Assembly (NCBI RefSeq): GCF_030656255.1
Contig: NZ_JAUSOE010000016.1
Location: forward strand, 1-41,700
Origin: Brevundimonas sp.
Lineage (GTDB): Bacteria; Pseudomonadota; Alphaproteobacteria; Caulobacterales; Caulobacteraceae
Length of the DNA stretch: 41,700 nt
Direction of reading: 5' to 3'
How positions within the stretch are numbered: position 1 is the first letter of the stretch; each line of letters starts with the position of its first letter. Below are positions 1 through 6,733 of this stretch, in pieces. The translations under genes were made by a program, and so were the position numbers. A model generated the notes under the pieces. The model saw only the letters and a program-made list of their open reading frames with translations, searched no databases and was not told the origin of the DNA.

Positions 1-1233
1 GCCATCCTCGAACGGCGGCGGCGGCTCGGCGACCACCACCGCGTCCTCGGCCCGCACCAGCCCGCGCTCGAAGCGGGCCAGACCGTAGTGGCCGAGCAGG
101 ACCACGACCCCGGCCCGCGCCCTGGCCTCGGGCGTGTAGTCGAAGTCCGGGCCGAAGGCCTGCAAGGCCTTGTCGAGTTCCTCCAGCCGGGCGTCCACCT
201 CCGGCGGCAGCATCTCCGCCGCGTCGGTTTCCGAAACGAGACGGTCGTATTCCTCGGACAGGACCGCGATCTCTGCGGCGTCCGCCTCGGACCGCTCGAC
301 CGCGACCGGATAGACCCGCCCGAACGCCGACACGTCGGGATAGTCCAGACAGGCCTCGGACCATTTCCAGCCCTCGCGCTCGCGCGCCTCGTCGGCCAGC
401 CCGGCCAGCTTGTCGGCGACCAGCCGGTCGAGCAGGGCGGCGTCCTCCAGCCAGCCGCCGCCGTCTTCGGTGAACAGGTCACGCAGCACCGCCCCGCCTT
501 CGGCCTCATAGGCCTCGACGCCGACGAAACGGACCCGCCGGTCATCGACCCGGACCTTGGCCTCGGTCATGGCGCGGCGGATGGCGTAGGCCGGGGTGTG
601 CGGCCCGATCTGCTCCAGCACCTGCCGCTGCCGGTCCCGGTCCTCGCTGACGCAGAAGGCGGTCAGCTGGTCCAGCGCCAAGGCGCCCTCCCGGTAGGCC
701 GCCATCAGTTCCGGCGCCGCCGACCCGAGCCGCAGCCGCTGGCGCACCACGTGAGCGGACACCCCGAACCGGGCGCCGATCTCCTCCGGTCCGTAGCCCT
801 TCTCGGCGGCCAGCCGCTGAAAGGCCTCGAACTGGTCGGCGGGATGCATGGCCTCGCGGGTGACGTTCTCGTCGAGACTGATCTCATGGGCGTCGTTGTC
901 GGAGTCCACGATGACCCGGACCGGATGGGTGCGTTTGATCGCCTTGCGCTTGGCTAGCAGGCGCAGCGCCTGCCGCCGCCCCTCGCCGATGGTGACGAGG
1001 TAGTTCCCGGTCGGCGCGCCCTCCCCGTCCCGCTCGACCTCGACCACAGGAGGCTGCAACACCCCCTTGGCCTTGATGGAGGCCGCGAAGGCCTCGATGG
1101 TCGAGGGGCTGTGCGGCGTCTTCCTCGCATTCTTCGGCGAGGCCTTGAGCCGGTTCAACGGCACGATCACCTCCGCACCGTGCACCGGCACATTCGCCTC
1201 GGTCGCGGCGGTTTCGATGGATTGAGCAGTCAT
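1..1233 (-). CDS. ParB/RepB/Spo0J family protein (partial, runs off left edge)
   Basis: The frame is open from an ATG at 1233 to the window edge, so 411 codons are visible and the C-terminus is missing. A clear AGGAGG ribosome binding site lies at 1241-1246 on the minus strand. Residues about 20-130 form a ParB N-terminal (ParBc) domain: the V-P-L-N-R-L opening, the nucleotide-binding GEGRRQAL box at 83-90 and the D-E-N-V-T-R-E segment near 121-127. Residues about 148-170 form a helix-turn-helix (E-E-I-G-A-R-F-G-V-S). Such long ParB-like proteins are common on plasmids and integrative elements of alphaproteobacteria. They are usually not the chromosomal ParB, which sits beside parA and gidB. 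The neighbours here (DUF3800, AlpA, integrase) fit an element-borne copy. Whether it does partition, regulation or something else cannot be read from the sequence. Confidence 0.85.
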   Translation of the reverse strand, partial: MTAQSIETAATEANVPVHGAEVIVPLNRLKASPKNARKTPHSPSTIEAFAASIKAKGVLQPPVVEVERDGEGAPTGNYLVTIGEGRRQALRLLAKRKAIKRTHPVRVIVDSDNDAHEISLDENVTREAMHPADQFEAFQRLAAEKGYGPEEIGARFGVSAHVVRQRLRLGSAAPELMAAYREGALALDQLTAFCVSEDRDRQRQVLEQIGPHTPAYAIRRAMTEAKVRVDDRRVRFVGVEAYEAEGGAVLRDLFTEDGGGWLEDAALLDRLVADKLAGLADEAREREGWKWSEACLDYPDVSAFGRVYPVAVERSEADAAEIAVLSEEYDRLVSETDAAEMLPPEVDARLEELDKALQAFGPDFDYTPEARARAGVVVLLGHYGLARFERGLVRAEDAVVVAEPPPPFEDG

Positions 1234-1470
1234 GTCTCTGCCTCCTTTGGGCATGGGTTGCAGGCACGCGAACTGCGCGCCTGAAACCCTGCCCGTCGGC
1301 GAGACCGGGGTAGCAAGGGCCAGGGCGGACCGGCCGGAGGGGGATCGCCCGACCTGCACAAGCCTGTCCGTCATTGGAACATGCCACCCGTCGCCGGCGC
1401 GGAAGGTCGGGGAGACCGGCCGGTCCGGCGGCGCAGCCGCTTCACCCTGGCCGGCGCGAGGGCGGAGCCC

Positions 1471-1920
1471 TTAGCTCTGGACGCCCGCGGGACCGTGCGT
1501 TCCGTCGTCAAGGTCGACCGTCATGAACGTGAGCGTGTCGATCACTGGCCACGACACCCTGTTGCAGCGAGGAAGGAGCCTGAAGAAGGCGTCGCCTGTC
1601 CCGCGGTGAGGAATGAACCGCGGCGAAGCGATCGGCATCGGCGTCACGTCGATCAGTCGTCCATGCTCGTCTGCAACGACGGAATGGGCGACGATGTGGA
1701 GCTGGAACGCGTCCTGCGCCTCGATCAACCAGCCGTGGACCGGGATCGCGTCCGGCGTCTGCGCCGCCCAGCGCACAGCGTTGGCATGACAGTCGTTGGG
1801 GCGCGCCGCATCACCATCGCGAAACACGACCTGGAGCGGCTTCGGGCAAAGCGCTTCGGAGCGGCGCCCGTGGACCTCATCGAAATAGGCGACATCATCG
1901 GCGTCGAAGGTGATCGTCAT
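1471..1920 (-). CDS. Unknown 149-residue protein with possible Cys-His-Asp site
   Basis: I chose the ATG at 1920 (M-T-I-T-F-D-A-D-D-V) because GAGGACGAGAC precedes it and it avoids overlap with the divergent gene at 2027. A longer reading to 2121 has no such support. The family is not recognised. The protein has no signal peptide or membrane segment. A Cys in P-N-D-C-H-A-N-A (C44), His residues in Q-L-H-I-V-A-H-S (H75, H79) and an Asp in R-L-I-D-V-T-P (D91) are spaced like the catalytic residues of papain-fold enzymes such as NlpC/P60 or transglutaminase-like proteins. That enzymatic reading is inference only. The gene lies between the ParB-like gene and a DUF3800 gene inside the guaA island and is probably cargo. 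Confidence 0.6.
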   Translation of the reverse strand: MTITFDADDVAYFDEVHGRRSEALCPKPLQVVFRDGDAARPNDCHANAVRWAAQTPDAIPVHGWLIEAQDAFQLHIVAHSVVADEHGRLIDVTPMPIASPRFIPHRGTGDAFFRLLPRCNRVSWPVIDTLTFMTVDLDDGTHGPAGVQS

Positions 1921-2026
1921 GTCTCGTCCTCTCGCGTCGATGGCCGGACGGGTCCGGAGGCATGACACGCTCTCGACTTCCGACCAAAGCAGAGCTTCAC
2001 TCGCACATTGAGGCTCTCGCCTCCGC

Positions 2027-3229
2027 TTGCAGGCGGAAAGCGGCGGCGCGAACTTCGAGGACCACGCCCTGTCATCCCCCACCCTGATATCCTTCGATGA
2101 GTCCGGCTTCACCGGCCCCAATCTGCTACGGGACGACCAGCCGGTCTTCGCCTATGCGGCGGTCGAACTGTCCATCGAGGAGGCCAATCAGCTGATCGCG
2201 GAGATCCGCGACGGTCGCAAGCCGGTCATCCAGGCCGCCGAACTGAAGGCGTCCGGACTCAGGAAGCGGAAGGACTGGCCCGAGATCGCCGGCCTCGTGC
2301 TGTCCCGGATGGAGGGCCGTTACAGCTTCCTCGTCGCGGACAAGCGGCTGGCGTTCGCGGGCAAGGTGTTCGAGTACCTCATGGAGCCTGTGCTCGAGGA
2401 CAACAGCCTGCTCTTTTACCGTCACGGGCTTCATCGGCTGGTTGCGGGAGCCGTCTATCGAAGCATCGCGACCGCCGGTGGACCGGCCGAGGATCTCGCC
2501 TTGCAGCTCGAGACGTTCATGCGGAGTTTCGATCCCGCAGACGCCCCTGCGGTCTTCGCCGCGACCGGAGAGGCGCCGGCGGATGCGCGGGTCCTTGGCG
2601 AGGTGTTGCGGTTCGCGCGGGGCTATTCCGAGCGGATCAAGGCGCGCACCGAGCACCTGAAGGACGACGCCGAGTACGCCAAATGGGTGCTGGACCTGAC
2701 TTCGACCGCGCTGATGTCGCTCCTCGTCAACGGTTTCGGCCCCAAGCATCAGCAGATCGAGGTGCTATGCGACGACTCCAAGCCGCTGCAGGGCATCGCC
2801 TCGACGTTCGACGGCTTCATCGGTCGCGATGAGGCATTCCCCCTGCATGGCGGCAACCGCGTGGTCAGCGCCAGGCTCAATCTCGGGGGGCCGATCCGGT
2901 TCGGCCAGTCGCATGACAATCCGACGCTTCAAATCGCCGACCTGATCGCCGGCCTCGCCGCGCAGCTCTATGGCCGCAACCCGCCTGCCGAACTTCAGCC
3001 TCTCAAGGCCGACCTGGAGCGCCATCTGCATGAGGATCACATCCTGCCGGAGACGGCGGGGGACTCGCAGATGACCGCGGTCGAGAAGCAAGCCAATATG
3101 TTCGTCCTGCGTCACCTCGCGGGCCGCGCGGCGCTTGGAGCCGACCCCCTCAAGGGCATGGCCAAGGTCTACTTCCAGGCCTTCAAGCGAGCGAGCTCCG
3201 TCGGCCAGCGCCTGCGAAACCGGCGCTGA
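2027..3229 (+). CDS. DUF3800 domain-containing protein
   Basis: This 400-residue protein shows DUF3800 hallmarks. The N-terminal strand I-S-F-D-E-S-G-F-T-G carries the acidic pair typical of the family. A mid-protein L-C-D-D-S-K block follows. The late Q-I-A-D-L-I-A-G-L-A-A-Q helix matches the conserved Q-x-A-D-x-x-A-G motif. The acidic residues resemble an RNase H-like metal site, and family members are often suspected nucleases carried by mobile elements. No activity is established here. The first possible codon is a TTG at 2027; no ATG or GTG lies between it and the conserved S-F-D-E-S-G, so the start is uncertain by up to about 20 codons. It diverges from the 149-residue gene and ends before a hairpin at 3232-3263. 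Confidence 0.8.
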   Translation: MQAESGGANFEDHALSSPTLISFDESGFTGPNLLRDDQPVFAYAAVELSIEEANQLIAEIRDGRKPVIQAAELKASGLRKRKDWPEIAGLVLSRMEGRYSFLVADKRLAFAGKVFEYLMEPVLEDNSLLFYRHGLHRLVAGAVYRSIATAGGPAEDLALQLETFMRSFDPADAPAVFAATGEAPADARVLGEVLRFARGYSERIKARTEHLKDDAEYAKWVLDLTSTALMSLLVNGFGPKHQQIEVLCDDSKPLQGIASTFDGFIGRDEAFPLHGGNRVVSARLNLGGPIRFGQSHDNPTLQIADLIAGLAAQLYGRNPPAELQPLKADLERHLHEDHILPETAGDSQMTAVEKQANMFVLRHLAGRAALGADPLKGMAKVYFQAFKRASSVGQRLRNRR

Positions 3230-3231
3230 GT

Positions 3232-3263
3232 ACACGTAAGCCTGCCACCGCAGGCCTGCGTGT
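3232..3263 (+). terminator. Hairpin after the DUF3800 gene, possible terminator
   Basis: ACACG pairs with CGTGT and GCCTG with CAGGC, giving a two-part stem just after the TGA at 3227-3229. There is no T run after it, so intrinsic termination is doubtful. It may instead be a pause or RNA-end stabilising hairpin. Confidence 0.35.
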
Positions 3264-3314
3264 TCACCCTCCAGCATCTTTCGGTTCGAATCGGCCGGAA
3301 CAAGGAGATGCTCC

Positions 3315-3599
3315 ATGGGACAGACCCATTCGCCCCTGCCGCGAACGATCAAAAAGCCGGAACTGCGCCAGATGGTGCCGCTCGCAGACAGCACCATCTG
3401 GGAAATGGAGCAGCGCGGGGAGTTCCCCAAACGCTTCCGGCTGACGCCGCGATGCGTGGTCTGGGATCTGTCGGAGGTGCAGGCCTGGCTGGAGAAACGC
3501 CGCCGCACCCCCGTCACGGCGGCCAAGGCCCCGGATGTGCGCCTGCGCCGAACACGCCCGGTCCACGACGGGCCGGGCGCGGCCCGGCCGCACCTGTGA
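3315..3599 (+). CDS. AlpA family phage/island transcriptional regulator
   Basis: The 94-residue protein begins at an ATG preceded by AAGGAG seven bases upstream. Residues about 12-62 match the AlpA (MerR-like excisionase) fold: L-R-Q-M-V-P-L-A-D-S-T-I-W-E-M, then the wing motif R-G-E-F-P-K-R-F-R-L-T-P-R, then V-V-W-D-L-S-E-V-Q-A-W-L. AlpA-type proteins in P4-like satellites and integrative elements activate the integrase gene or act as recombination directionality factors. With an integrase 1.6 kb downstream, this one probably controls excision of the island. The basic, Pro-rich tail (residues 63-94) is not part of the domain. Confidence 0.85.
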   Translation: MGQTHSPLPRTIKKPELRQMVPLADSTIWEMEQRGEFPKRFRLTPRCVVWDLSEVQAWLEKRRRTPVTAAKAPDVRLRRTRPVHDGPGAARPHL

Positions 3600-3663
3600 G
3601 CCGGGGTGCGCTTCAGAAATCAGCGAGATGGTCATAGAATGCTTCATCCGGGGACGGTTCTGA

Positions 3664-3676
3664 CCCGGAGACCGGG
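3664..3676 (+). repeat. Short GC hairpin downstream of alpA
   Basis: CCCGG-AGA-CCGGG forms a 5-bp hairpin 64 bases after the AlpA stop. It lacks a T run. It may contribute to 3' end formation of the alpA transcript but is weak evidence by itself. Confidence 0.3.
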
Positions 3677-3699
3677 ACAGCGGCGTCCAGGGCTGATCA

Positions 3700-3728
3700 T
3701 TGATTTCTTCACCCCCGGGGCTTATATG
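3700..3728 (+). promoter_or_regulatory. Predicted sigma-70-type promoter of the island small RNA
   Basis: TTGATT (3700-3705) and TATATG (3723-3728) are separated by exactly 17 bases in otherwise GC-rich sequence. A start near 3735 would give a transcript of about 130 nt ending at the terminator at 3836-3867. No open frame with a ribosome binding site follows, so the promoter most likely serves a non-coding RNA. Confidence 0.5.
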
Positions 3729-3734
3729 TCCTCC

Positions 3735-3867
3735 CGAGGCCAGATCGGTTGAAACAGCCTCACCCGCCTCTTCGGAGGTCCACGCGTGAGCGAGATAGGG
3801 ATTTCGGTCCCGGAAGCGGCTACCGAGTGACTTCTGATAAGGGCGCCTCCGGGCGCCCTTATCTTTT
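3735..3867 (+). ncRNA. Predicted structured small RNA of the island (about 130 nt)
   Basis: The interval lies between a promoter-like pair and a strong terminator and contains several local hairpins. GAGGC (3736-3740) pairs with GCCTC (3757-3761). CCTC-TTCG-GAGG (3767-3778) is a classic UUCG tetraloop hairpin. CTCAC (3759-3763) could instead pair with GTGAG (3786-3790) and enclose the UUCG hairpin. GGGAT-TTCG-GTCCC (3798-3811) is a second UUCG-capped stem. The terminator stem closes the RNA. No convincing coding frame is present. It sits between alpA and the convergent 179-residue gene, where satellite elements such as P4 often keep regulatory or antisense RNAs. I do not recognise a known RNA family, so identity and targets are unknown. 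The start is estimated from the promoter spacing. Confidence 0.5.
3836..3867 (+). terminator. Strong intrinsic terminator
   Basis: GATAAGGGCGCC (3836-3847) pairs perfectly over 12 bp with GGCGCCCTTATC (3852-3863) around a 4-base loop and is followed by TTTT (3864-3867) on the plus strand. On the minus strand the stem directly follows the TAA of the gene at 3859-4398, partly overlapping it, but there it lacks a clear T run. It therefore probably ends the predicted small RNA and may also slow minus-strand readthrough. Confidence 0.75.
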
Positions 3868-4398
3868 CCGGTGAAACTTCAGCTTCTCGCCCTTCAGCGT
3901 CTTGTCGACCAGCACGGCGAAGCGAACCTTGCTCATGTGGGCGATGGCGAGCGCCTGCGCCGGTTCAGGGCTGTAGGCGCTTTCCACGAAGAGCTTGAGA
4001 TCGATGCCGGCGCCGGCGCCGCGCTTAACCCTGAAGAAGACCCTGTAGTCCCCTGCTCCGCCGTCGTTGCGCACACCGATCCGCAGGAAGTTCGCCTCCG
4101 GGGTCTGATAGACATGCGCGGTCGGCAGACCTTTCAGGATATGCGGCAGCGCTTGCGACAGCCCGTAGCGGATCGGACAGAAGACGCGCCGCCTCGGGCC
4201 GTCCCAGACCGCCACCGCGTTGTCGTCGTGCCGGGCGGCATCGAAGGTTTCGCTGAAGCAGTGGTTGCTGAACCGGACATCGATCTTCACGCCGTTCGGA
4301 CGCGACTGGGTCGCCATCTCGAGCACGAAGGGCTCGAGATGGTCGAACGCGAGCGTCTGCCCCGCGACCTCCAGCGGCGGAAAGTACGGCCCGGCCAT
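3859..4398 (-). CDS. Unknown 179-residue island protein
   Basis: The ATG at 4398 lies 3 bases after the stop of the winged-helix gene, so the two genes form an operon and are probably translationally coupled. No known family is recognised. The protein is soluble and mixed alpha/beta, with no signal peptide or membrane segment. A central stretch is rich in Arg and aromatics (W-D-G-P-R-R-R-V-F-C-P), and the C-terminus is basic (K-G-E-K-L-K-F-H-R-K-R). The basic tail could suit nucleic acid binding, but this is a guess. The coding frame is credible from codon use and tight spacing. It converges with the predicted small RNA. Confidence 0.65.
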   Translation of the reverse strand: MAGPYFPPLEVAGQTLAFDHLEPFVLEMATQSRPNGVKIDVRFSNHCFSETFDAARHDDNAVAVWDGPRRRVFCPIRYGLSQALPHILKGLPTAHVYQTPEANFLRIGVRNDGGAGDYRVFFRVKRGAGAGIDLKLFVESAYSPEPAQALAIAHMSKVRFAVLVDKTLKGEKLKFHRKR

Positions 4399-4401
4399 GA
4401 T

Positions 4402-4908
4402 CTACAGTCCGGTCAGGTCCGGCGACCGCTTGCGCAGTCCCGGCCGAACGGCCGCGCGCTTGGTGGCCGCGGCCTTGTCGCGCGCGTCGATCATGTCCTT
4501 GGCGATCGGCTTCAGCTTCTCGACCAGGGGCTTGAGGTCATAGATGTTGCTGGCCTGCCCTCCACTGGAATGGCGACGCACGATCCGACGGACCAGACCT
4601 TCGTCTTCGAGGCGTTTGATGGCGCGCTGGACGGTCTTGTCCGACACGCTGAGGCGTTCAGCCAGCCTGCGCTTCGAGGGGAACGGCATCTCCTCGTCCT
4701 CCCACCAGTGGTCGATCAGGTGCATCAGCACCGCGAGTTCGGTGGCGTTGATGTGCAGGCGAGCCTGGGCTCGGAGCAGGACCGAGGGGACGAAGGTGAA
4801 GCCCGGGTCGATCACGCCCTTGGTCCACCGCTTCTCCAGAACCTTGCGCGAGGTCTCAGGCGTGGCGGCGGGACGGAGGGGGACGACCTTGTTGGTGGTT
4901 TCGCTCAT
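4402..4908 (-). CDS. Winged-helix DNA-binding protein of the island
   Basis: I chose the second ATG (4908, M-S-E-T-T-N-K) because a GAG lies 7 bases before it; an in-frame ATG at 4920 has nothing comparable. Residues about 35-125 contain a winged helix: L-H-I-N-A-T-E-L-A-V-L-M-H-L-I, then the recognition part S-K-R-R-L-A-E-R-L-S-V-S-D-K-T-V-Q-R-A-I and a wing around G-L-V-R-R-I-V. This layout resembles replication-initiator-like and DnaD-like N-terminal helix-turn-helix proteins found on plasmids and integrative elements. The tail is basic. It heads a two-gene unit transcribed in the same direction as the integrase. A regulator or element replication factor is the likeliest role; which one cannot be decided here. 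Confidence 0.75.
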   Translation of the reverse strand: MSETTNKVVPLRPAATPETSRKVLEKRWTKGVIDPGFTFVPSVLLRAQARLHINATELAVLMHLIDHWWEDEEMPFPSKRRLAERLSVSDKTVQRAIKRLEDEGLVRRIVRRHSSGGQASNIYDLKPLVEKLKPIAKDMIDARDKAAATKRAAVRPGLRKRSPDLTGL

Positions 4909-5167
4909 GGTTGATCTCATCGATTGAGCCGATACAATGGACCTTCAAACCGTTGAACGGAATGGTTCGGGCCCGCCTCTCCCCTGGACATAGGCGCCCA
5001 TACCCCCGGACGCCATCGTCCCTCCGCCCCGGTCGCCACTGTCCCGCGAATAAGCACGCCGCGCGTTTCAGGACGCCGTGTCGCATGACGCTATTGGAGT
5101 ACAACACCCCCTGGTCGTCGGCGTCCACGGGTCCACCAATTTTCTCTTCGCATCTCTGGGATGCGTT

Positions 5168-6421
5168 TCAGAATTTCGGATCGAACCGCGGCGCGCTGAC
5201 CTCTGGTGCGGCGAGCGCCGGGGTATAGGCGCGTCCCGCTTCCCACGCGTCGACGGCGTTCGACCATTCCTGAGCCATGTGCCGACGCTGGGTCTCGAAC
5301 TCCGCCTTGTTGTAGACGCCGCGCGAGGATCGTTCTTCGTGAGCCAACCCTTTCTCGATCCAGTCCGAGTTGAAACCCATCTCATGCAGCAGGGTCGAGG
5401 CCGTCCGCCGCAGGTCGTGGACGGTGAAGGGTTCGAGCGGGAGATCACCCTTACCGGCCTTCTCAGCGATCGCACTGGTGACGCGGTTGAAGGTCGCCCG
5501 CGACATCGGCGCATCGGCGTCGTAGCGCGACGGCAGGATGTATTTCGAGTTGCCGGCGCAGGTCTTCAGGGCGACCAGGATGTCCAGCATTTGGGTGGAG
5601 AGGTAGACGTTGTGAGGGCGTGAGCGCTTCATGCGCGCCGCCGGGATCGACCAGACCGCATTGTCGAAATCGACCTCGGTCCACACTCCGTCCTGGAGTT
5701 CGCTCTTTCGAACCATGCTGAGCAGGATGAACTTCAGGCCGAGCCTGATGGTCGGCAGGGTCGCCACCTCACCCAGAAGCATCAGCATGATCCGGATTTC
5801 GGCGGGGGTGAGCGAGCGGTCGCGCGGTCGGAAGGTCGCGATGGACGCCGGGCCCACGTCATCTGCCGGGTTGTCGATCTTCTCGCCGTGGAGGATGGCC
5901 CAGCCGTAGATCTGCTTGACGATATCCCGGACGTGGATCGCCGTCGCAGGCGCCCCGCGGTCCACGATCGCCTTGCAGTGCGCCCGCAAGTCGTCAGGCG
6001 TGATCTCGCTCAGCAGGCGGTTCTTCCACTTCGGAAGGATGTCCCGATTGAAAATCGCCCGGCGCATGTCGCGGGTGCTGTCCGCCATCGGCGCGCGGTC
6101 CATCCAGCCCTGGGCGACCTGTGCGAAATCGCGTGCCTCCTTGAGGCGACGTTTGGCGCGCTGCTTTTCAACGGCGGGGGATACCCCGTCGGCGATCGCC
6201 TTCTTCACCTCGATGAGCCGCTCGCGGGCCTGCGCCAGCGTCAGTCCGGCCCGGCCGTATCGGCCAAGCGTCACCGTCTCCCGACGGCCGTTGAACCGAT
6301 AGTCGTAGCGGAATGAGACTGCGCCGCCCGTCGAGACGTAGACGTACATGCCGTCCCTGTCGGTACTCTTGTAAGCCCTTGCTTTTGGACGTAAATTCTT
6401 CAGTGCAGTGTCAGTTAGCAC
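5168..6421 (-). CDS. P4-type tyrosine recombinase / integrase
   Basis: The 417-residue protein starts at a GTG (6421) preceded by AAGG about 10 bases upstream. The N-terminus (L-T-D-T-A-L-K-N-L-R-P) is the DUF4102 arm-type DNA-binding domain of P4/CP4-57 integrases. A core-binding domain spans about 95-185 and the catalytic domain about 200-390. The catalytic residues are visible: R238 (V-R-K-S-E-L), H335 and R338 (H-D-L-R-R-T), H361 (G-L-A-H-E-E) and the nucleophile Y370 (G-V-Y-N-K). All are present, so the enzyme should be active. It lies 290 bp from the guaA stop codon and is transcribed away from guaA, the usual layout for islands that target the guaA 3' end. It should catalyse integration and, with AlpA, excision. 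Confidence 0.95.
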   Translation of the reverse strand: MLTDTALKNLRPKARAYKSTDRDGMYVYVSTGGAVSFRYDYRFNGRRETVTLGRYGRAGLTLAQARERLIEVKKAIADGVSPAVEKQRAKRRLKEARDFAQVAQGWMDRAPMADSTRDMRRAIFNRDILPKWKNRLLSEITPDDLRAHCKAIVDRGAPATAIHVRDIVKQIYGWAILHGEKIDNPADDVGPASIATFRPRDRSLTPAEIRIMLMLLGEVATLPTIRLGLKFILLSMVRKSELQDGVWTEVDFDNAVWSIPAARMKRSRPHNVYLSTQMLDILVALKTCAGNSKYILPSRYDADAPMSRATFNRVTSAIAEKAGKGDLPLEPFTVHDLRRTASTLLHEMGFNSDWIEKGLAHEERSSRGVYNKAEFETQRRHMAQEWSNAVDAWEAGRAYTPALAAPEVSAPRFDPKF

Positions 6422-6509
6422 GGTACAATCGCCTTCGGCTGTGGGTCCTTAAAATCGACCGCGCCACCACGAACTTTCTCTCAAATCTTCAATGACTTGC
6501 TGAGAATGA

Positions 6510-6584
6510 ATACCGTCAGGGCGTGGCCGGATGTCAGGACGGTATGAGCCCGAGTCCGCCAGATCAATGCAGCGGCATACCGTC
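6510..6584. repeat. Three ATACCGTC octamers, candidate integrase arm or Xis sites
   Basis: ATACCGTC occurs at 6510-6517, its reverse complement GACGGTAT at 6538-6545, and ATACCGTC again at 6577-6584. All lie between the integrase start and the guaA end, where arm-type binding sites and the integrase promoter are expected. Short repeats in this place fit recombinase or AlpA binding, but binding is not shown. Confidence 0.4.
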
Positions 6585-6708
6585 GGCCAGTCCGACAAAA
6601 CGAAGAAAGACCCACCGAATGGCTTCGAAGGGTCTCGACAGAATTCACAATGTTGTCAGCGGCTTAGAGGACGTTTCGGAAGCGATCCCGAATGCTGCCG
6701 AAAGGTCC

Positions 6709-6733
6709 GGACTATTCCCACTCGATGGTCCCC
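6709..6733. other. Probable island attachment site at the guaA 3' end
   Basis: The last codons of guaA (G-T-I-E-W-E-stop) directly border the island, with the integrase as the next gene. The guaA 3' end is a known insertion hotspot for islands with P4-type integrases, which keep the gene intact by restoring the final codons. The second copy of this sequence should mark the far end of the island, to the left of the window. The exact crossover bases cannot be set without that copy. Confidence 0.55.

Noticed and set aside
1327..1426. Inverted GGACCGGCCGG / CCGGCCGGTCC pair upstream of the ParB-like gene as a centromere or operator
   Set aside because: Only two GC-rich copies are present about 80 bases apart; parS-like sites would normally be more repeated, and chance is likely in such GC-rich DNA.
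4856..5128. A 90-codon minus-strand frame between the winged-helix and integrase genes
   Set aside because: It overlaps the winged-helix gene start, has no ribosome binding site and shows no recognisable protein.
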